Assembly (NCBI GenBank): GCA_902825995.1
Contig: CADEDE010000024.1
Coordinates: 1-36,118, forward strand
Origin: an uncultured Burkholderiales bacterium
GTDB taxonomy: Bacteria; Pseudomonadota; Gammaproteobacteria; Burkholderiales; Burkholderiaceae_C
DNA: 36,118 nucleotides
Direction: 5' to 3'
This document shows positions 23,093 to 31,555 of this stretch, piece by piece. The first letter of the stretch is position 1; each line of letters opens with the position of its first letter. Both the position numbers and the translations under genes were made by a program. Under the pieces are notes generated by a model. The model did no database searches. It had not been told where the DNA came from and was given only the letters and a program-made list of their open reading frames with translations.

Positions 23093-26000
23093 GCGGTGAT
23101 TGTCGGCTTGGGCGCACCCAACCCCCGCAGCACATCCCGAATTAGTTGCGCGCGATCCTTGGGATCGAGCGTCTCGCGCTCGATTCGCAGCTTGTCATTG
23201 CCGGCGAGCTTAATATGCCGGTTCTTCTGTACCAGCTCGATGATGCGCAGGGCGTCGATCGGCGGATTCGGGCGGAATGAAATCACCATCAGGCGCGGTG
23301 CGGCGTCGATCTTGACCACGCCATAGGGTTTGGCCAGCACGCGCAGGCGATGGGTGTCGAAGAGGGTCTGGCCTTGCGGCGGGAGTTTGCCGAAGCGGTC
23401 GGTGATCTCTTCGAGCAGGGCATCGATCTGCTCGGGCTTGTCCACCGTGGCCAGGCGCTTGTACAAGTTCAGGCGCGTATGCACATCGCCGCAATAGGCA
23501 TCGGGCAGCAGGGCGGGGGCGTGCAGGTTGATTTCGGTGGTCGCGGAAAGCGGCGACAGCAAATCCGGCTCGCGCCCGGCCTTCAGCGAGCGCACCGCCT
23601 CGGCCAGCATCTCGTTGTAGAGCTGGAAACCGATCTCCATCATATTGCCGCTCTGGTTTTCGCCGAGCACTTCGCCGGCGCCGCGGATTTCCAGATCGTG
23701 CATGGCCAGGTAGAAGCCGCTGCCGAGTTCCTCCATCTGCTGGATCGCTTCCAGGCGTTGCGCCGCCTGCTTGGTCAGGCCCTCGACGTCGGGCACCAGC
23801 AAGTAGGCATAGGCCTGGTGGTGGCTGCGCCCGACGCGGCCACGCAATTGGTGCAGTTGCGCCAGGCCGAATTTGTCGGCGCGGCTCATGACGATGGTAT
23901 TGGCCGTGGGCACATCGATGCCGGTTTCGATGATCGTCGAGCACAAGAGCAGGTTGTGGCGCTGGGCCACGAAATCGCGCATCACGCGCTCGAGTTCGGG
24001 TTCGGGCATCTGGCCGTGCGCTATGGCGATGCGTGCCTCGGGCAGCAGCTCGGCCAGCTTGTCGCGGCGGTGGCCGATGGTCTCGACCTCGTTGTGCAGG
24101 AAATAAACCTGGCCGCCGCGCTTCAATTCGCGCAGCACGGCCTCGCGGATCGTGCCGTTGGATTCATTGCGCACGAAGGTTTTGATCGACAGGCGCCGCT
24201 GCGGCGCCGTGGCGATGACGCTCAGATCGCGCAGGCCTTCGAGCGCCATGCCCAGGGTGCGCGGGATCGGGGTGGCGGTGAGCGTGAGCACATCGACGTC
24301 GGCGCGCAGGGCCTTGATGGCCTCCTTGTGGCGCACGCCGAAGCGGTGCTCTTCATCGATGACGAGCAGGCCCAGGCGCTTGAACTTGACGTCCTTGGAC
24401 AGCAGCTTGTGCGTGCCGATGACGATATCGATCGTGCCGGCCTCGAGACCTTCGAGCGCGGCCTTGATTTCCTTGGTTGAGCGAAAGCGCGACAGCTCGG
24501 CCACCTTGACCGGCCATTTGCCGAATCGATCGACGACATTCTGGAAGTGCTGTTCGGCCAGCAACGTGGTCGGCGCCAGCAGGGCCACCTGCTTGCCGCC
24601 GATCACGCTGACGAAGGCCGCGCGCAGCGCGACTTCGGTTTTGCCGAAGCCGACGTCGCCGCAGATCAACCGGTCCATCGGTTTGGGCGAAACCAGATCC
24701 TGGATCACGGCGTGGATCGCCGCGCGCTGGTCGGGTGTCTCCTCGAAGCCGAAACTCGCCGCGAAGGCTTCGTAGTCGTGCGCCGAGTAGCGGTGCGCGT
24801 AGCCTTCACGCGCCGCGCGGCGGGCATAGAGGTTGAGCAGCTCTGCCGCCGAGTCGCGCACCTGCTCGGCGGCCTTGCGCTTGGCCTTGTCCCACTGGCC
24901 CGAACCCAGTCGGTGCAGCGGCGCCTCTTCGGCGCTGACACCGGTGTAGCGGCCGATCAGGTGCAGTTGCGCCACCGGCACGTAGAGCGTTGCCTTCTCG
25001 GCATATTCGAGGTGCAGGAACTCGGAAGGTCCGTCGCCCAAATCGATGTGGATCAAACCGACATAGCGCCCGATGCCGTGGTTGATATGCACCACCGGGT
25101 CGCCGACCTTCAGCTCGGACAGATCCTTGATCAGGGCATCGACATTGCTGACCTGTTCCTGCTTTTTTCGCCGGCGCGAGGTCGGTGCAGTGGCGAAGAG
25201 TTCGGTCTCGGTGATGAACTGGATCGCTGCCGAGCCGTCATCGCGCTGCCAGTGAAAGCCGGCGGCCAATGGCGCCGCGGCGATGGCGACCTTCTCGTCG
25301 CAGGATTCGAACTCGGCCAGCGTGGCGACACTCGGCACATCGATGCGGTGGTCGCGCAAGAGTTCGAGCAGGCTCTCGCGCCGGCCCTCGCTCTCGGCCA
25401 CGATCAAGACCCGCGCCGCTGTCGAATCGAGATGGCGTTCGAGCAGCGCCAGCGGCTCGGTGGTGCCGCGATCGACGGCTACATCGGGCAGCGGGCGCGC
25501 CCAATCTACGGCCGCCGAGCCGCGCACGGCGAGCGTGGCGTGCGGCTGCGTCAGCGCGAAGAACTCCTCGACCTTGAGGAAGATGTCTTCAGGCGCCAGG
25601 ATCGGCCGCTCGGGGTCGTGTTGCAGGAAGCGGTGCCGCTCGCGGGTATCGACCCAGAAGCGGCTCAGCGCCTCGTCGATCTCGCCGTGCAGCACCAGCG
25701 CCGCACTGGCGCCGAGGTAATCGAACAGGGTCGCGGTGTGCTCGAAAAAGAGCGGCAGGTAGTACTCGATCCCGGCGGTGGCGATGCCCGCGCCCAGATC
25801 CTTGTAGATGCGGCTCTTGGTCGGGTCGCCTTCGAGCTTTTCGCGCCAGCGCGCGCGGAAGGTCGTGCGCGCCGCATCGTTCATCGGGAATTCGCGCCCC
25901 GGCAACAGGCGCACTTCGGGCACCGGGTACAGGCTGCGCTGCGAATCGGGGTCGAAGGTGCGGATCGAATCGATCTCGTTGTCGAAGAGGTCGATGCGAA

Positions 26001-26526
26001 AGGGTACCGCCGAGCCCATCGGGAAGAGATCGATCAGGCCGCCGCGCACGGCGTACTCGCCCGGCGAAACGACCTGGCTGACATGCTGGTAGCTGGCCAA
26101 TGTGAGCTGCGATTTCAGCGCCGCTTCGTCGAGCCGGTCTTTCTGTTTGAAACGAAAGGTGGTTGCGGCCATGAAGGCCGGCGGCGCCAGCCGCGTCAGT
26201 GCGGTGGTGGCCGGCAACAGCACCACATCGACATCCCTCAACGACAGCAGGCGCCACAGCGTGGCCAGGCGCTCGGAGATCAAATCCTGGTGCGGGCTGA
26301 AGGTGTCGTAGGGCAGAGTCTCCCAATCCGGGAAAACGGCGATGCGCCGGCCCGGCGCGAAGAAGGGCAGCTCGTCGGCCAGGCGCTGCGTATCCGCCGG
26401 ATCGGCGCTGACGATGGCCGTCAATTGCCCGGGCCGCGCAAGGCGCGCGAGCAGCAGCGCATCGGCCGAGCCCACGGGGCGCGGCACGGTGAAGCGCTTG
26501 CCCGGCGCGATCGTGGGGATTTGCAT
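23089..26526 (-). CDS. mfd: Transcription-repair coupling factor Mfd
   Basis: Encodes 1145 residues. Mfd removes RNA polymerase stalled at DNA damage and recruits UvrA. Seen in order: UvrB-like N domain (FPDWETLPYDTFSPHQDLIS, VSPGEYAVRGGLIDLFP), RNA-polymerase-interacting domain (GDPVVHINHGIGRYVGL), helicase motifs ICGDVGFGKTEVALRAAF, LLAPTTLLAEQH, VIDEEHRFGVRHKE, TLTATPIPRTL, STIIETGIDVPTANT and QLRGRVGRSHHQAYAYLL, then the C-terminal UvrA-binding TRCF domain. The ATG at 26526 (MQIPTIAPGKRFTVPRPVG) is chosen as the family-like start; a longer form would cross the divergent promoter into ispD. It is coupled to serB. Confidence 0.97.
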   Translation of the reverse strand: MQIPTIAPGKRFTVPRPVGSADALLLARLARPGQLTAIVSADPADTQRLADELPFFAPGRRIAVFPDWETLPYDTFSPHQDLISERLATLWRLLSLRDVDVVLLPATTALTRLAPPAFMAATTFRFKQKDRLDEAALKSQLTLASYQHVSQVVSPGEYAVRGGLIDLFPMGSAVPFRIDLFDNEIDSIRTFDPDSQRSLYPVPEVRLLPGREFPMNDAARTTFRARWREKLEGDPTKSRIYKDLGAGIATAGIEYYLPLFFEHTATLFDYLGASAALVLHGEIDEALSRFWVDTRERHRFLQHDPERPILAPEDIFLKVEEFFALTQPHATLAVRGSAAVDWARPLPDVAVDRGTTEPLALLERHLDSTAARVLIVAESEGRRESLLELLRDHRIDVPSVATLAEFESCDEKVAIAAAPLAAGFHWQRDDGSAAIQFITETELFATAPTSRRRKKQEQVSNVDALIKDLSELKVGDPVVHINHGIGRYVGLIHIDLGDGPSEFLHLEYAEKATLYVPVAQLHLIGRYTGVSAEEAPLHRLGSGQWDKAKRKAAEQVRDSAAELLNLYARRAAREGYAHRYSAHDYEAFAASFGFEETPDQRAAIHAVIQDLVSPKPMDRLICGDVGFGKTEVALRAAFVSVIGGKQVALLAPTTLLAEQHFQNVVDRFGKWPVKVAELSRFRSTKEIKAALEGLEAGTIDIVIGTHKLLSKDVKFKRLGLLVIDEEHRFGVRHKEAIKALRADVDVLTLTATPIPRTLGMALEGLRDLSVIATAPQRRLSIKTFVRNESNGTIREAVLRELKRGGQVYFLHNEVETIGHRRDKLAELLPEARIAIAHGQMPEPELERVMRDFVAQRHNLLLCSTIIETGIDVPTANTIVMSRADKFGLAQLHQLRGRVGRSHHQAYAYLLVPDVEGLTKQAAQRLEAIQQMEELGSGFYLAMHDLEIRGAGEVLGENQSGNMMEIGFQLYNEMLAEAVRSLKAGREPDLLSPLSATTEINLHAPALLPDAYCGDVHTRLNLYKRLATVDKPEQIDALLEEITDRFGKLPPQGQTLFDTHRLRVLAKPYGVVKIDAAPRLMVISFRPNPPIDALRIIELVQKNRHIKLAGNDKLRIERETLDPKDRAQLIRDVLRGLGAPKPTITA

Positions 26527-26535
26527 GAAGGCGCG

Positions 26536-26547
26536 GATTCTAGAATC
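26536..26547. promoter_or_regulatory. Palindromic double -10 shared by mfd and ispD
   Basis: The perfect palindrome GATTCTAGAATC presents TAGAAT on both strands: plus at 26541-26546, 8 nt before the ispD ATG, and minus at 26542-26537, 10 nt before the mfd ATG. Only 28 bp separate the two start codons. Both messages would be leaderless or have leaders of a few bases. No clear -35 elements or ribosome sites were seen. Confidence 0.5.
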
Positions 26548-26554
26548 GACCTCG

Positions 26555-27262
26555 ATGACCACCGCCTCCGACAACAGCGCCGCCAAGTGTTATGCCCTCG
26601 TGCCCTGCGCTGGCGTCGGCGAGCGCGCCGGCGCCGGCGGACCCAAACAATACCGCGAGATCGCCGGCACGACGGTGGTCGCGCACACCCTGGCCGCGCT
26701 GGCCCGCGTGCCTCGCGTTGCGAAGACGCTGGTGGTGCTTGCCGCCGACGACGGCGAGTTCGCCGCCCGCGCACCGGCGTTCGCTGGTTGGGCCGATCCC
26801 TGCGGCGGTGCCACGCGCGCCGGCTCGGTAGCGGCCGGCCTCGAGGCGCTGGCTCGGCGCGGCGCGCGTGATCGCGATTGGGTGCTGGTGCACGACGCCG
26901 CGCGCTGCCTGGTGCGGCCGTCAGCCATCGAACGCTTGATCGACGCCTGCATCGACGACGCCGTGGGGGGGCTGCTCGCGCTGCCGCTGTCCGACACACT
27001 CAAGCAGGCCGGCGAAGGCGAGCGCGTGGCCCAAACCCTCGACCGCAGCGGCAAGTGGACGGCGCAGACGCCGCAGATGTTCCGCCTCGGTCTGCTGCGC
27101 CGGGCGCTGGCACAGGCCGGCGACAACATCACCGACGAAGCCAGTGCGATCGAAGCCCTTGGCCACGCCCCGCGGCTGGTGCGCGGCGAGCCCGACAATT
27201 TCAAACTCACCTGGCCGGCTGATTTCGCGCTGGCCGAACGCTTGCTCAGGACCACACCATGA
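26555..27262 (+). CDS. ispD: 2-C-methyl-D-erythritol 4-phosphate cytidylyltransferase IspD
   Basis: Encodes 235 residues. It joins MEP to CTP to form CDP-methylerythritol in the non-mevalonate isoprenoid pathway. Motifs: [20 protein letters not shown] (nucleotide-binding start, with a Cys where Ala is usual), [54 protein letters not shown] and [11 protein letters not shown], all as in the family. The ATG at 26555 begins 28 bp from the divergent mfd start. Its stop overlaps the ispF start. Confidence 0.95.
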   Translation: MTTASDNSAAKCYALVPCAGVGERAGAGGPKQYREIAGTTVVAHTLAALARVPRVAKTLVVLAADDGEFAARAPAFAGWADPCGGATRAGSVAAGLEALARRGARDRDWVLVHDAARCLVRPSAIERLIDACIDDAVGGLLALPLSDTLKQAGEGERVAQTLDRSGKWTAQTPQMFRLGLLRRALAQAGDNITDEASAIEALGHAPRLVRGEPDNFKLTWPADFALAERLLRTTP

Positions 27263-27738
27263 CGATCCGCATCGGCGAAGGCTGGGACATTCACGCGCTG
27301 GTCGTCGGCCGTTCGCTCGTGCTCGGCGGCGTGACGATCCCGCACAGCCACGGCCTGGACGGCCACTCGGACGCCGATGCATTGGCCCATGCGATCACCG
27401 ATGCCCTGTTCGGCGCCGCGGCGCTGGGCGATATCGGCCGTCACTTCCCAGACACCGACCCGGCCTTCGCGGGCGCGGATTCGATGCGACTCCTGGCCGA
27501 AGCCGCGCGCCGCGTGCGCGAAGCCGGCTACGAGATCGGCAATATCGACAGCACCATCGTTGCCCAGGCCCCCAAGCTCGCGCCGCATATCGACGCCATG
27601 CGCGCGCGCCTGGCCGATGTGCTCGGCATGGCGATCGATCAGGTCAACGTCAAGGCCAAGACGGCCGAGAAAATGGGCCCGGTGGGCGAGGGCCGTGCGA
27701 TCGAAGCCCGCGCGGTGTGCCTGTTGACGACGCTCTGA
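27259..27738 (+). CDS. ispF: 2-C-methyl-D-erythritol 2,4-cyclodiphosphate synthase IspF
   Basis: Encodes 159 residues, the typical length. It cyclises CDP-methylerythritol 2-phosphate with loss of CMP. Metal ligands Asp10, His12 and His44 are visible in GEGWDIHAL and [29 protein letters not shown] and the C-terminal [17 protein letters not shown] complete the family pattern. The ATG overlaps the ispD stop by four bases. The gene ends one base from the stop codon of the opposing sensor kinase gene, leaving no room for a terminator. Confidence 0.97.
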   Translation: MTIRIGEGWDIHALVVGRSLVLGGVTIPHSHGLDGHSDADALAHAITDALFGAAALGDIGRHFPDTDPAFAGADSMRLLAEAARRVREAGYEIGNIDSTIVAQAPKLAPHIDAMRARLADVLGMAIDQVNVKAKTAEKMGPVGEGRAIEARAVCLLTTL

Positions 27739-27739
27739 A

Positions 27740-29068
27740 TCAGGGTGCGCGCTTCAGGCGGATATGCGCTACCAGGCCGCCATCGGGGGCGTTGTCGATC
27801 TCGAACTGCCCGCCCATGCGCTGCATCGCCTTCTCGACGATGGCCAGGCCCAGGCCGGCGCCGGTGGCCGCGGTGCGTGCCGCATCGCCGCGGTAGAACG
27901 GCGTTGTTAATTGCGCCAGCTTTTCCGGGGCCACGCCCGGACCCTGGTCGCGCACGCTGATAATGACCCAGGGTCCCGAGCGCACATAGCTCACCGACAC
28001 CGTGGCGATCCCGGTGTCGGTATTGCGGCCATAGCGGCGCGCGTTCTCGAACAGGTTGCCGAAGACGCGCCCGAGTTCGGTTTCGTCGGCCATCACGCGC
28101 AGGTCGATGGCCAGGCGCGAGCTGATGCGGATTTCCCGCGGGTCGCGGAAGGTGGCGGCTTCCTTGTCCACCAGCGGCGACAGGTTGACGGGCACCAGGC
28201 GCGCATCGCCGGGGCGGGCGTAGTCCATGAATTTGTCGATGATGGCGTCGAGCTGGTCGATATCCAGCGCCATGTTCTGCCGCGCCTCGTCGTCGCTAAC
28301 GCTCATCTCGGCTTCCAGGCGCAGGCGGGCCAGCGGCGTGCGCAGGTCGTGGCTGATGCCGGCCAGCATCACCGCGCGGTCTTCCTCGACCTTGGCCAGC
28401 TCGCGGGCCATGCGGTTGAAACCCATATTGACCTCGCGGATCTCGCTGGTCAGCGTATTCTCGTCGAGCACCGAATCGAATTCGCCCTCGCGGATGCGGC
28501 TGGCGGCAAAGCTCAATTCTCGCAGCGGCTGGTTGATCAGGCGCGCGATCGATACCGAACCCACCAGGGTGGCCAGCAGCGCGATGCCGACCCAGACGAA
28601 CCAGGTGCCCGGCGTCAGCGGCACCACGCGCGTGGCATCGGCCTGCAGCCAATAGGGCTCTTTTTCGATATGGAAGCCGACCCACAGGCCCGGCTGAGCA
28701 TTGACGGCGCTGGCGACGACAGTGTCGGCCTCCAGGCGCGAGCGCAATTCCGCACCGACGCGGCGCGTGAAGCGATCGACCTCGAAGGGTTCCCAGCGAT
28801 CGCCCGGTTCGCGCGGCAGCACGCGCATGGACTCCTGGTCGGTCATGGTCTTGACGACCGCAACGCGGTTGATGCTGTCCGAGTAGCGCAGCGCGGCGCG
28901 CGACAGGTTGACCAGGCTGGCGATTTGCTGCGCCGCCTGCACCGCGCGCGGCTCGAGCTCCAGCGCGCGCAAGGTCTGCACCCAGGCGAAGATGCCGCCG
29001 GCCAGCAGCAGTGCCAGGAGGAAAAAGGTACGCGAAAAAAGGCTCAGGCCGACCGAATTGCGAGGCAT
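27740..29068 (-). CDS. envZ: EnvZ-type sensor histidine kinase
   Basis: Encodes 442 residues. Membrane helix 1 is at about 9-33, a periplasmic sensor region of about 120 residues follows, and helix 2 is at 155-178. Then come HAMP (NQPLRELSFAASRIREGEFD), the phospho-acceptor His240 in LAGISHDLRTPLARLRLEAE, the N box (GNLFENARRYG, 337-347), G1 (DQGPGVAP) and G2 (GAGLGLAIVEK). The set matches the EnvZ/RisS kinases of Betaproteobacteria, whose partner is the OmpR-like regulator encoded 40 bp upstream. The ATG at 29068 is chosen over one at 29137, which would add a polar leader before helix 1. Its signal is unknown here; osmotic or envelope stress is the family role. Confidence 0.9.
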   Translation of the reverse strand: MPRNSVGLSLFSRTFFLLALLLAGGIFAWVQTLRALELEPRAVQAAQQIASLVNLSRAALRYSDSINRVAVVKTMTDQESMRVLPREPGDRWEPFEVDRFTRRVGAELRSRLEADTVVASAVNAQPGLWVGFHIEKEPYWLQADATRVVPLTPGTWFVWVGIALLATLVGSVSIARLINQPLRELSFAASRIREGEFDSVLDENTLTSEIREVNMGFNRMARELAKVEEDRAVMLAGISHDLRTPLARLRLEAEMSVSDDEARQNMALDIDQLDAIIDKFMDYARPGDARLVPVNLSPLVDKEAATFRDPREIRISSRLAIDLRVMADETELGRVFGNLFENARRYGRNTDTGIATVSVSYVRSGPWVIISVRDQGPGVAPEKLAQLTTPFYRGDAARTAATGAGLGLAIVEKAMQRMGGQFEIDNAPDGGLVAHIRLKRAP

Positions 29069-29108
29069 GGGGCGCGATGATGCCTCAGGGGCTGAGAGGC
29101 TGCCGCAA

Positions 29109-29843
29109 TCAATTCGTGCCATCGGGGACAAAGACATAGCCGACGCCCCAGACCGTCTGGATATAGCGCGGCTGCGCCGGGTCGGGCTCGATCATCTTGC
29201 GCAGGCGCGAGATCTGCACGTCCAGGCTGCGATCGAAGGGCTCGAACTCGCGCCCGCGCGCCAGTTGCGCCAGCTTGTCGCGCGACAGCGGCTGGCGCGG
29301 GTGGCGCACCAATGCCTTCAACATCGAGAACTCGCCCGTGGTCAGCGCGATCTGCTCGCCGTCCTTGGTCAGGCGGCGCAGCGAGAGATCGAACTCGAAG
29401 GGGCCGAAGCTCACCGATTGCTGGTCCTTGGACGGGGCGCCCGGTGCTTCGATCGCCGGCCGACGCCGCAATACGGCGTGGATGCGGGCCAGCAATTCGC
29501 GCGGGTTAAAGGGCTTGGGAAGATAGTCGTCGGCGCCGACTTCCAGGCCGACGATGCGATCGACATCTTCGACCTTGGCGGTCAGCATGATGATCGGCGT
29601 GACATCGTTGGCGGCACGCAGACGGCGGCAGATCGACAGGCCGTCTTCGCCGGGCAGCATCAAATCCAGGACGATCAGATCGATCGTCTCGCGCGTCAGC
29701 AGGCGGTTCAGCGCCTTGGCATCCTCGGCCAGCAGGACTTCGAATCCTTCCTGGGTCAGGTAGCGGCGCAGCAGGTCGCGGATGCGCGCATCGTCGTCCA
29801 CGACCACCACGCGATCGGGGCGGGCATTGGCGGGTGCATTCAT
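29109..29843 (-). CDS. ompR: OmpR-type response regulator
   Basis: Encodes 244 residues. The receiver domain has the acidic pair (VVVVDDDARIR), phospho-acceptor Asp60 (LIVLDLMLPGEDG), Thr88 (IIMLTAK) and Lys110 (DDYLPKPFNP). A winged-helix DNA-binding domain follows (FDLSLRRLTKDG, LTTGEFSMLKALVRHP, RSLDVQISRLRKMIEPDP, YIQTVWGVGYVFVPD). It controls transcription with the EnvZ-type kinase downstream. The ATG at 29843 is used; a start ten codons earlier would overlap a likely operator. The promoter region, shared with the divergent SIMPL gene, holds a pair of inverted GTTACAA-type sites. Confidence 0.94.
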   Translation of the reverse strand: MNAPANARPDRVVVVDDDARIRDLLRRYLTQEGFEVLLAEDAKALNRLLTRETIDLIVLDLMLPGEDGLSICRRLRAANDVTPIIMLTAKVEDVDRIVGLEVGADDYLPKPFNPRELLARIHAVLRRRPAIEAPGAPSKDQQSVSFGPFEFDLSLRRLTKDGEQIALTTGEFSMLKALVRHPRQPLSRDKLAQLARGREFEPFDRSLDVQISRLRKMIEPDPAQPRYIQTVWGVGYVFVPDGTN

Positions 29844-29854
29844 GGGCGGGCTCC

Positions 29855-29928
29855 AAATTTGTAACAACGGCATGGTAAGCCGCTTTGATCGCGGGGAAAC
29901 CCGTGCCCTGACTCTCTGTTACAACTTT
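29855..29928. promoter_or_regulatory. Spaced inverted sites AAATTTGTAACA / TGTTACAACTTT in the ompR-SIMPL intergenic region
   Basis: AAATTTGTAACA at 29855-29866 and TGTTACAACTTT at 29917-29928 are inverse complements at 11 of 12 positions, with 50 bp between them. GTTACA-type cores also occur in known OmpR sites. One copy lies 11 bp before the ompR start, the other 52 bp before the SIMPL start. They are candidate operators for autoregulation and for control of the divergent gene. Confidence 0.45.
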
Positions 29929-29980
29929 CATTGCACACTGCGTCGTCAAGACGCAAGCCAGCGTTATCGAAAGGATCGAA

Positions 29981-30718
29981 ATGCAATCGAAGAGATGTCC
30001 GCCCCGCGGCGCGATCGGTCTGTCGGGCCTGCTCGTGGTGCTGGCCGCGTCGGCGCAGTCGCAACCGCTGTCGCCACCGCCGAGCGGGGTGCTTGCCCTG
30101 AACACTTCAGCCAGCGTCGAAGTCACCAAAGACGTGCTCGCCGTGGTCTTCAGCGTGACTCGCGAAGGCGCCGATGCGCAGGCGGTGCAGAGCGGATTGA
30201 AGCAGGCCCTGGACGCCGCGCTGACCGAGGCGCGCAAGCTTGCCAAGTCCGGCCAGGTGGAGGTGCAGACCGGCAATTTCTCGCTTTACCCGCGCTATGC
30301 CAACCCCGGCAAGGGTGGGCAGGCGGTGATCAGCGGCTGGCAGGGCACGGCCGAACTGACGGTCCAGGGCCGGGACATCCAGGCCATCGCCCAACTCAGT
30401 GGCCGCATCCAGACCATGACCATCGCCCGTGTCGGCTACACCTTGTCGCGCGAGGCGCGCGACAAGGTCGAGGCCGATGTCAGCGCGCAGGCCATCGCCC
30501 GCTGGCGTGCCAAGGCGGCACTGATGGCGCAACAGTTCGGCTATGGCGGCTACAACGTGCGCGAGGTCAATGTCGGCATCCATGACCTTCAGCCGCAACC
30601 GATGTCAATGCAGATGATGGGGCGGGCCCAGTCCGCGGCGGCAGAGGCGCTGCCGACCGAGGCCGGCAAAGGCGAGGTGACGGCGACCGTCAGCGGTTCG
30701 GCCCAGATGACGCGCTGA
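29981..30718 (+). CDS. Periplasmic SIMPL-domain protein (DUF541)
   Basis: Encodes 245 residues. A signal peptide (RGAIGLSGLLVVLAASAQSQ region) leads to a SIMPL domain: GVLALNTSASVEVTKDVLAV, a long helix with VQSGLKQALDAALTEARKL, NFSLYPRYANPGKG (normally Y.P.Y), ISGWQGTAELTVQGRDIQAI, then RVGYTLSREARD and the QQFGYGGYNVREVNVG end. The family forms barrel-like oligomers in the bacterial periplasm or outer membrane; its role is unclear, with some links to oxidative stress. AAAGGAT lies 5 nt before the ATG. It is divergent from ompR and may be a target of it. Confidence 0.9.
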   Translation: MQSKRCPPRGAIGLSGLLVVLAASAQSQPLSPPPSGVLALNTSASVEVTKDVLAVVFSVTREGADAQAVQSGLKQALDAALTEARKLAKSGQVEVQTGNFSLYPRYANPGKGGQAVISGWQGTAELTVQGRDIQAIAQLSGRIQTMTIARVGYTLSREARDKVEADVSAQAIARWRAKAALMAQQFGYGGYNVREVNVGIHDLQPQPMSMQMMGRAQSAAAEALPTEAGKGEVTATVSGSAQMTR

Positions 30719-30732
30719 ACCTCGCGATGGCG

Positions 30733-31503
30733 CTACTGCGCCACCCAGCCGCCATCGACATTGATCGCCGCGCCGCGGATATTGTCGGCGGCCGATGAGC
30801 ACAGAAACAGCGCCAGTTCACCCAACTGCGCCGGTGTCGTGAATTGCAGTGAAGGCTGCTTTTCGGCCAGCAGCCGGCGCTTGGCTTCTTCGCCATCGAT
30901 GCCTTCTTTCGCGGCCCGCGCATTCAACTGCTGCTGCACCAGCGGCGTCAGCACCCAGCCGGGGCAGATGGCGTTGACGGTGATGGCGGTCGTGGCCGTC
31001 TCCAGCGCCACTGCCTTGGTCAAGCCGATCAGGCCATGTTTGGACGCCACATAGGCGCATTTGGCGGCCGAAGCCACGAGCCCGTGTGCCGAGGCGATGT
31101 TGAGGATGCGGCCCCAGTTGCTGGCCTTCATGCGCGGCAATGCCAAGCGTGTGGTGTGGAACGCCGCGCTGAGGTTGATGGCGATGATCGCGTCCCATTT
31201 TTCAGGCGGGAAATCTTCGACATTGGCCACGTGCTGGATGCCGGCGTTGTTGACCAGGATGTCGATCCCGCCCATGGTGCGCGTCGCATAGGCCAGCATG
31301 TCGGCGATCTGATCGGGCTGGCTCATGTCGGCCGGGTGGTAGCCGATTTCGGTGCCGATGCCGGCCAATTCGCCCTTGGCCGCAGCCACGTCGCCAAAGC
31401 CGTTGAGCACGATTTTGGCGCCGTGGGTTGCCAGCACCTTGGCGATGCCCAGCCCGATGCCGCTGGTGGAACCGGTGACCAGCGCGGTCTTGCCCGTCAA
31501 CAT
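30733..31503 (-). CDS. bdhA: 3-hydroxybutyrate dehydrogenase (short-chain dehydrogenase)
   Basis: Encodes 256 residues. It oxidises D-3-hydroxybutyrate to acetoacetate with NAD in polyhydroxybutyrate breakdown. SDR motifs: TGSTSGIGLGIA (cofactor loop), ILVNNAGIQHVANVEDFP, the catalytic Ser in NIASAHGLVAS and the YVASK Tyr/Lys pair, NAICPGWVLTPLVQQQ, and the end INVDGGWVAQ. The IQHV segment, the Gln-rich WVLTPLVQQQ and the terminal WVAQ fit 3-hydroxybutyrate dehydrogenases better than other SDRs. GGAGG precedes the ATG. It is divergent from an alpha/beta hydrolase gene, 52 bp apart. Confidence 0.9.
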   Translation of the reverse strand: MLTGKTALVTGSTSGIGLGIAKVLATHGAKIVLNGFGDVAAAKGELAGIGTEIGYHPADMSQPDQIADMLAYATRTMGGIDILVNNAGIQHVANVEDFPPEKWDAIIAINLSAAFHTTRLALPRMKASNWGRILNIASAHGLVASAAKCAYVASKHGLIGLTKAVALETATTAITVNAICPGWVLTPLVQQQLNARAAKEGIDGEEAKRRLLAEKQPSLQFTTPAQLGELALFLCSSAADNIRGAAINVDGGWVAQ

Positions 31504-31555
31504 GAATCAACCCTCCAGTGATTGGTAGCATTGATTATCGAATGAAGGAGGACAC

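Noticed and set aside
24547-26871. Open plus-strand frame of 774 codons opposite mfd
   Set aside because: Same artefact; Mfd motifs are intact on the minus strand and the frame would run across the mfd-ispD promoter.
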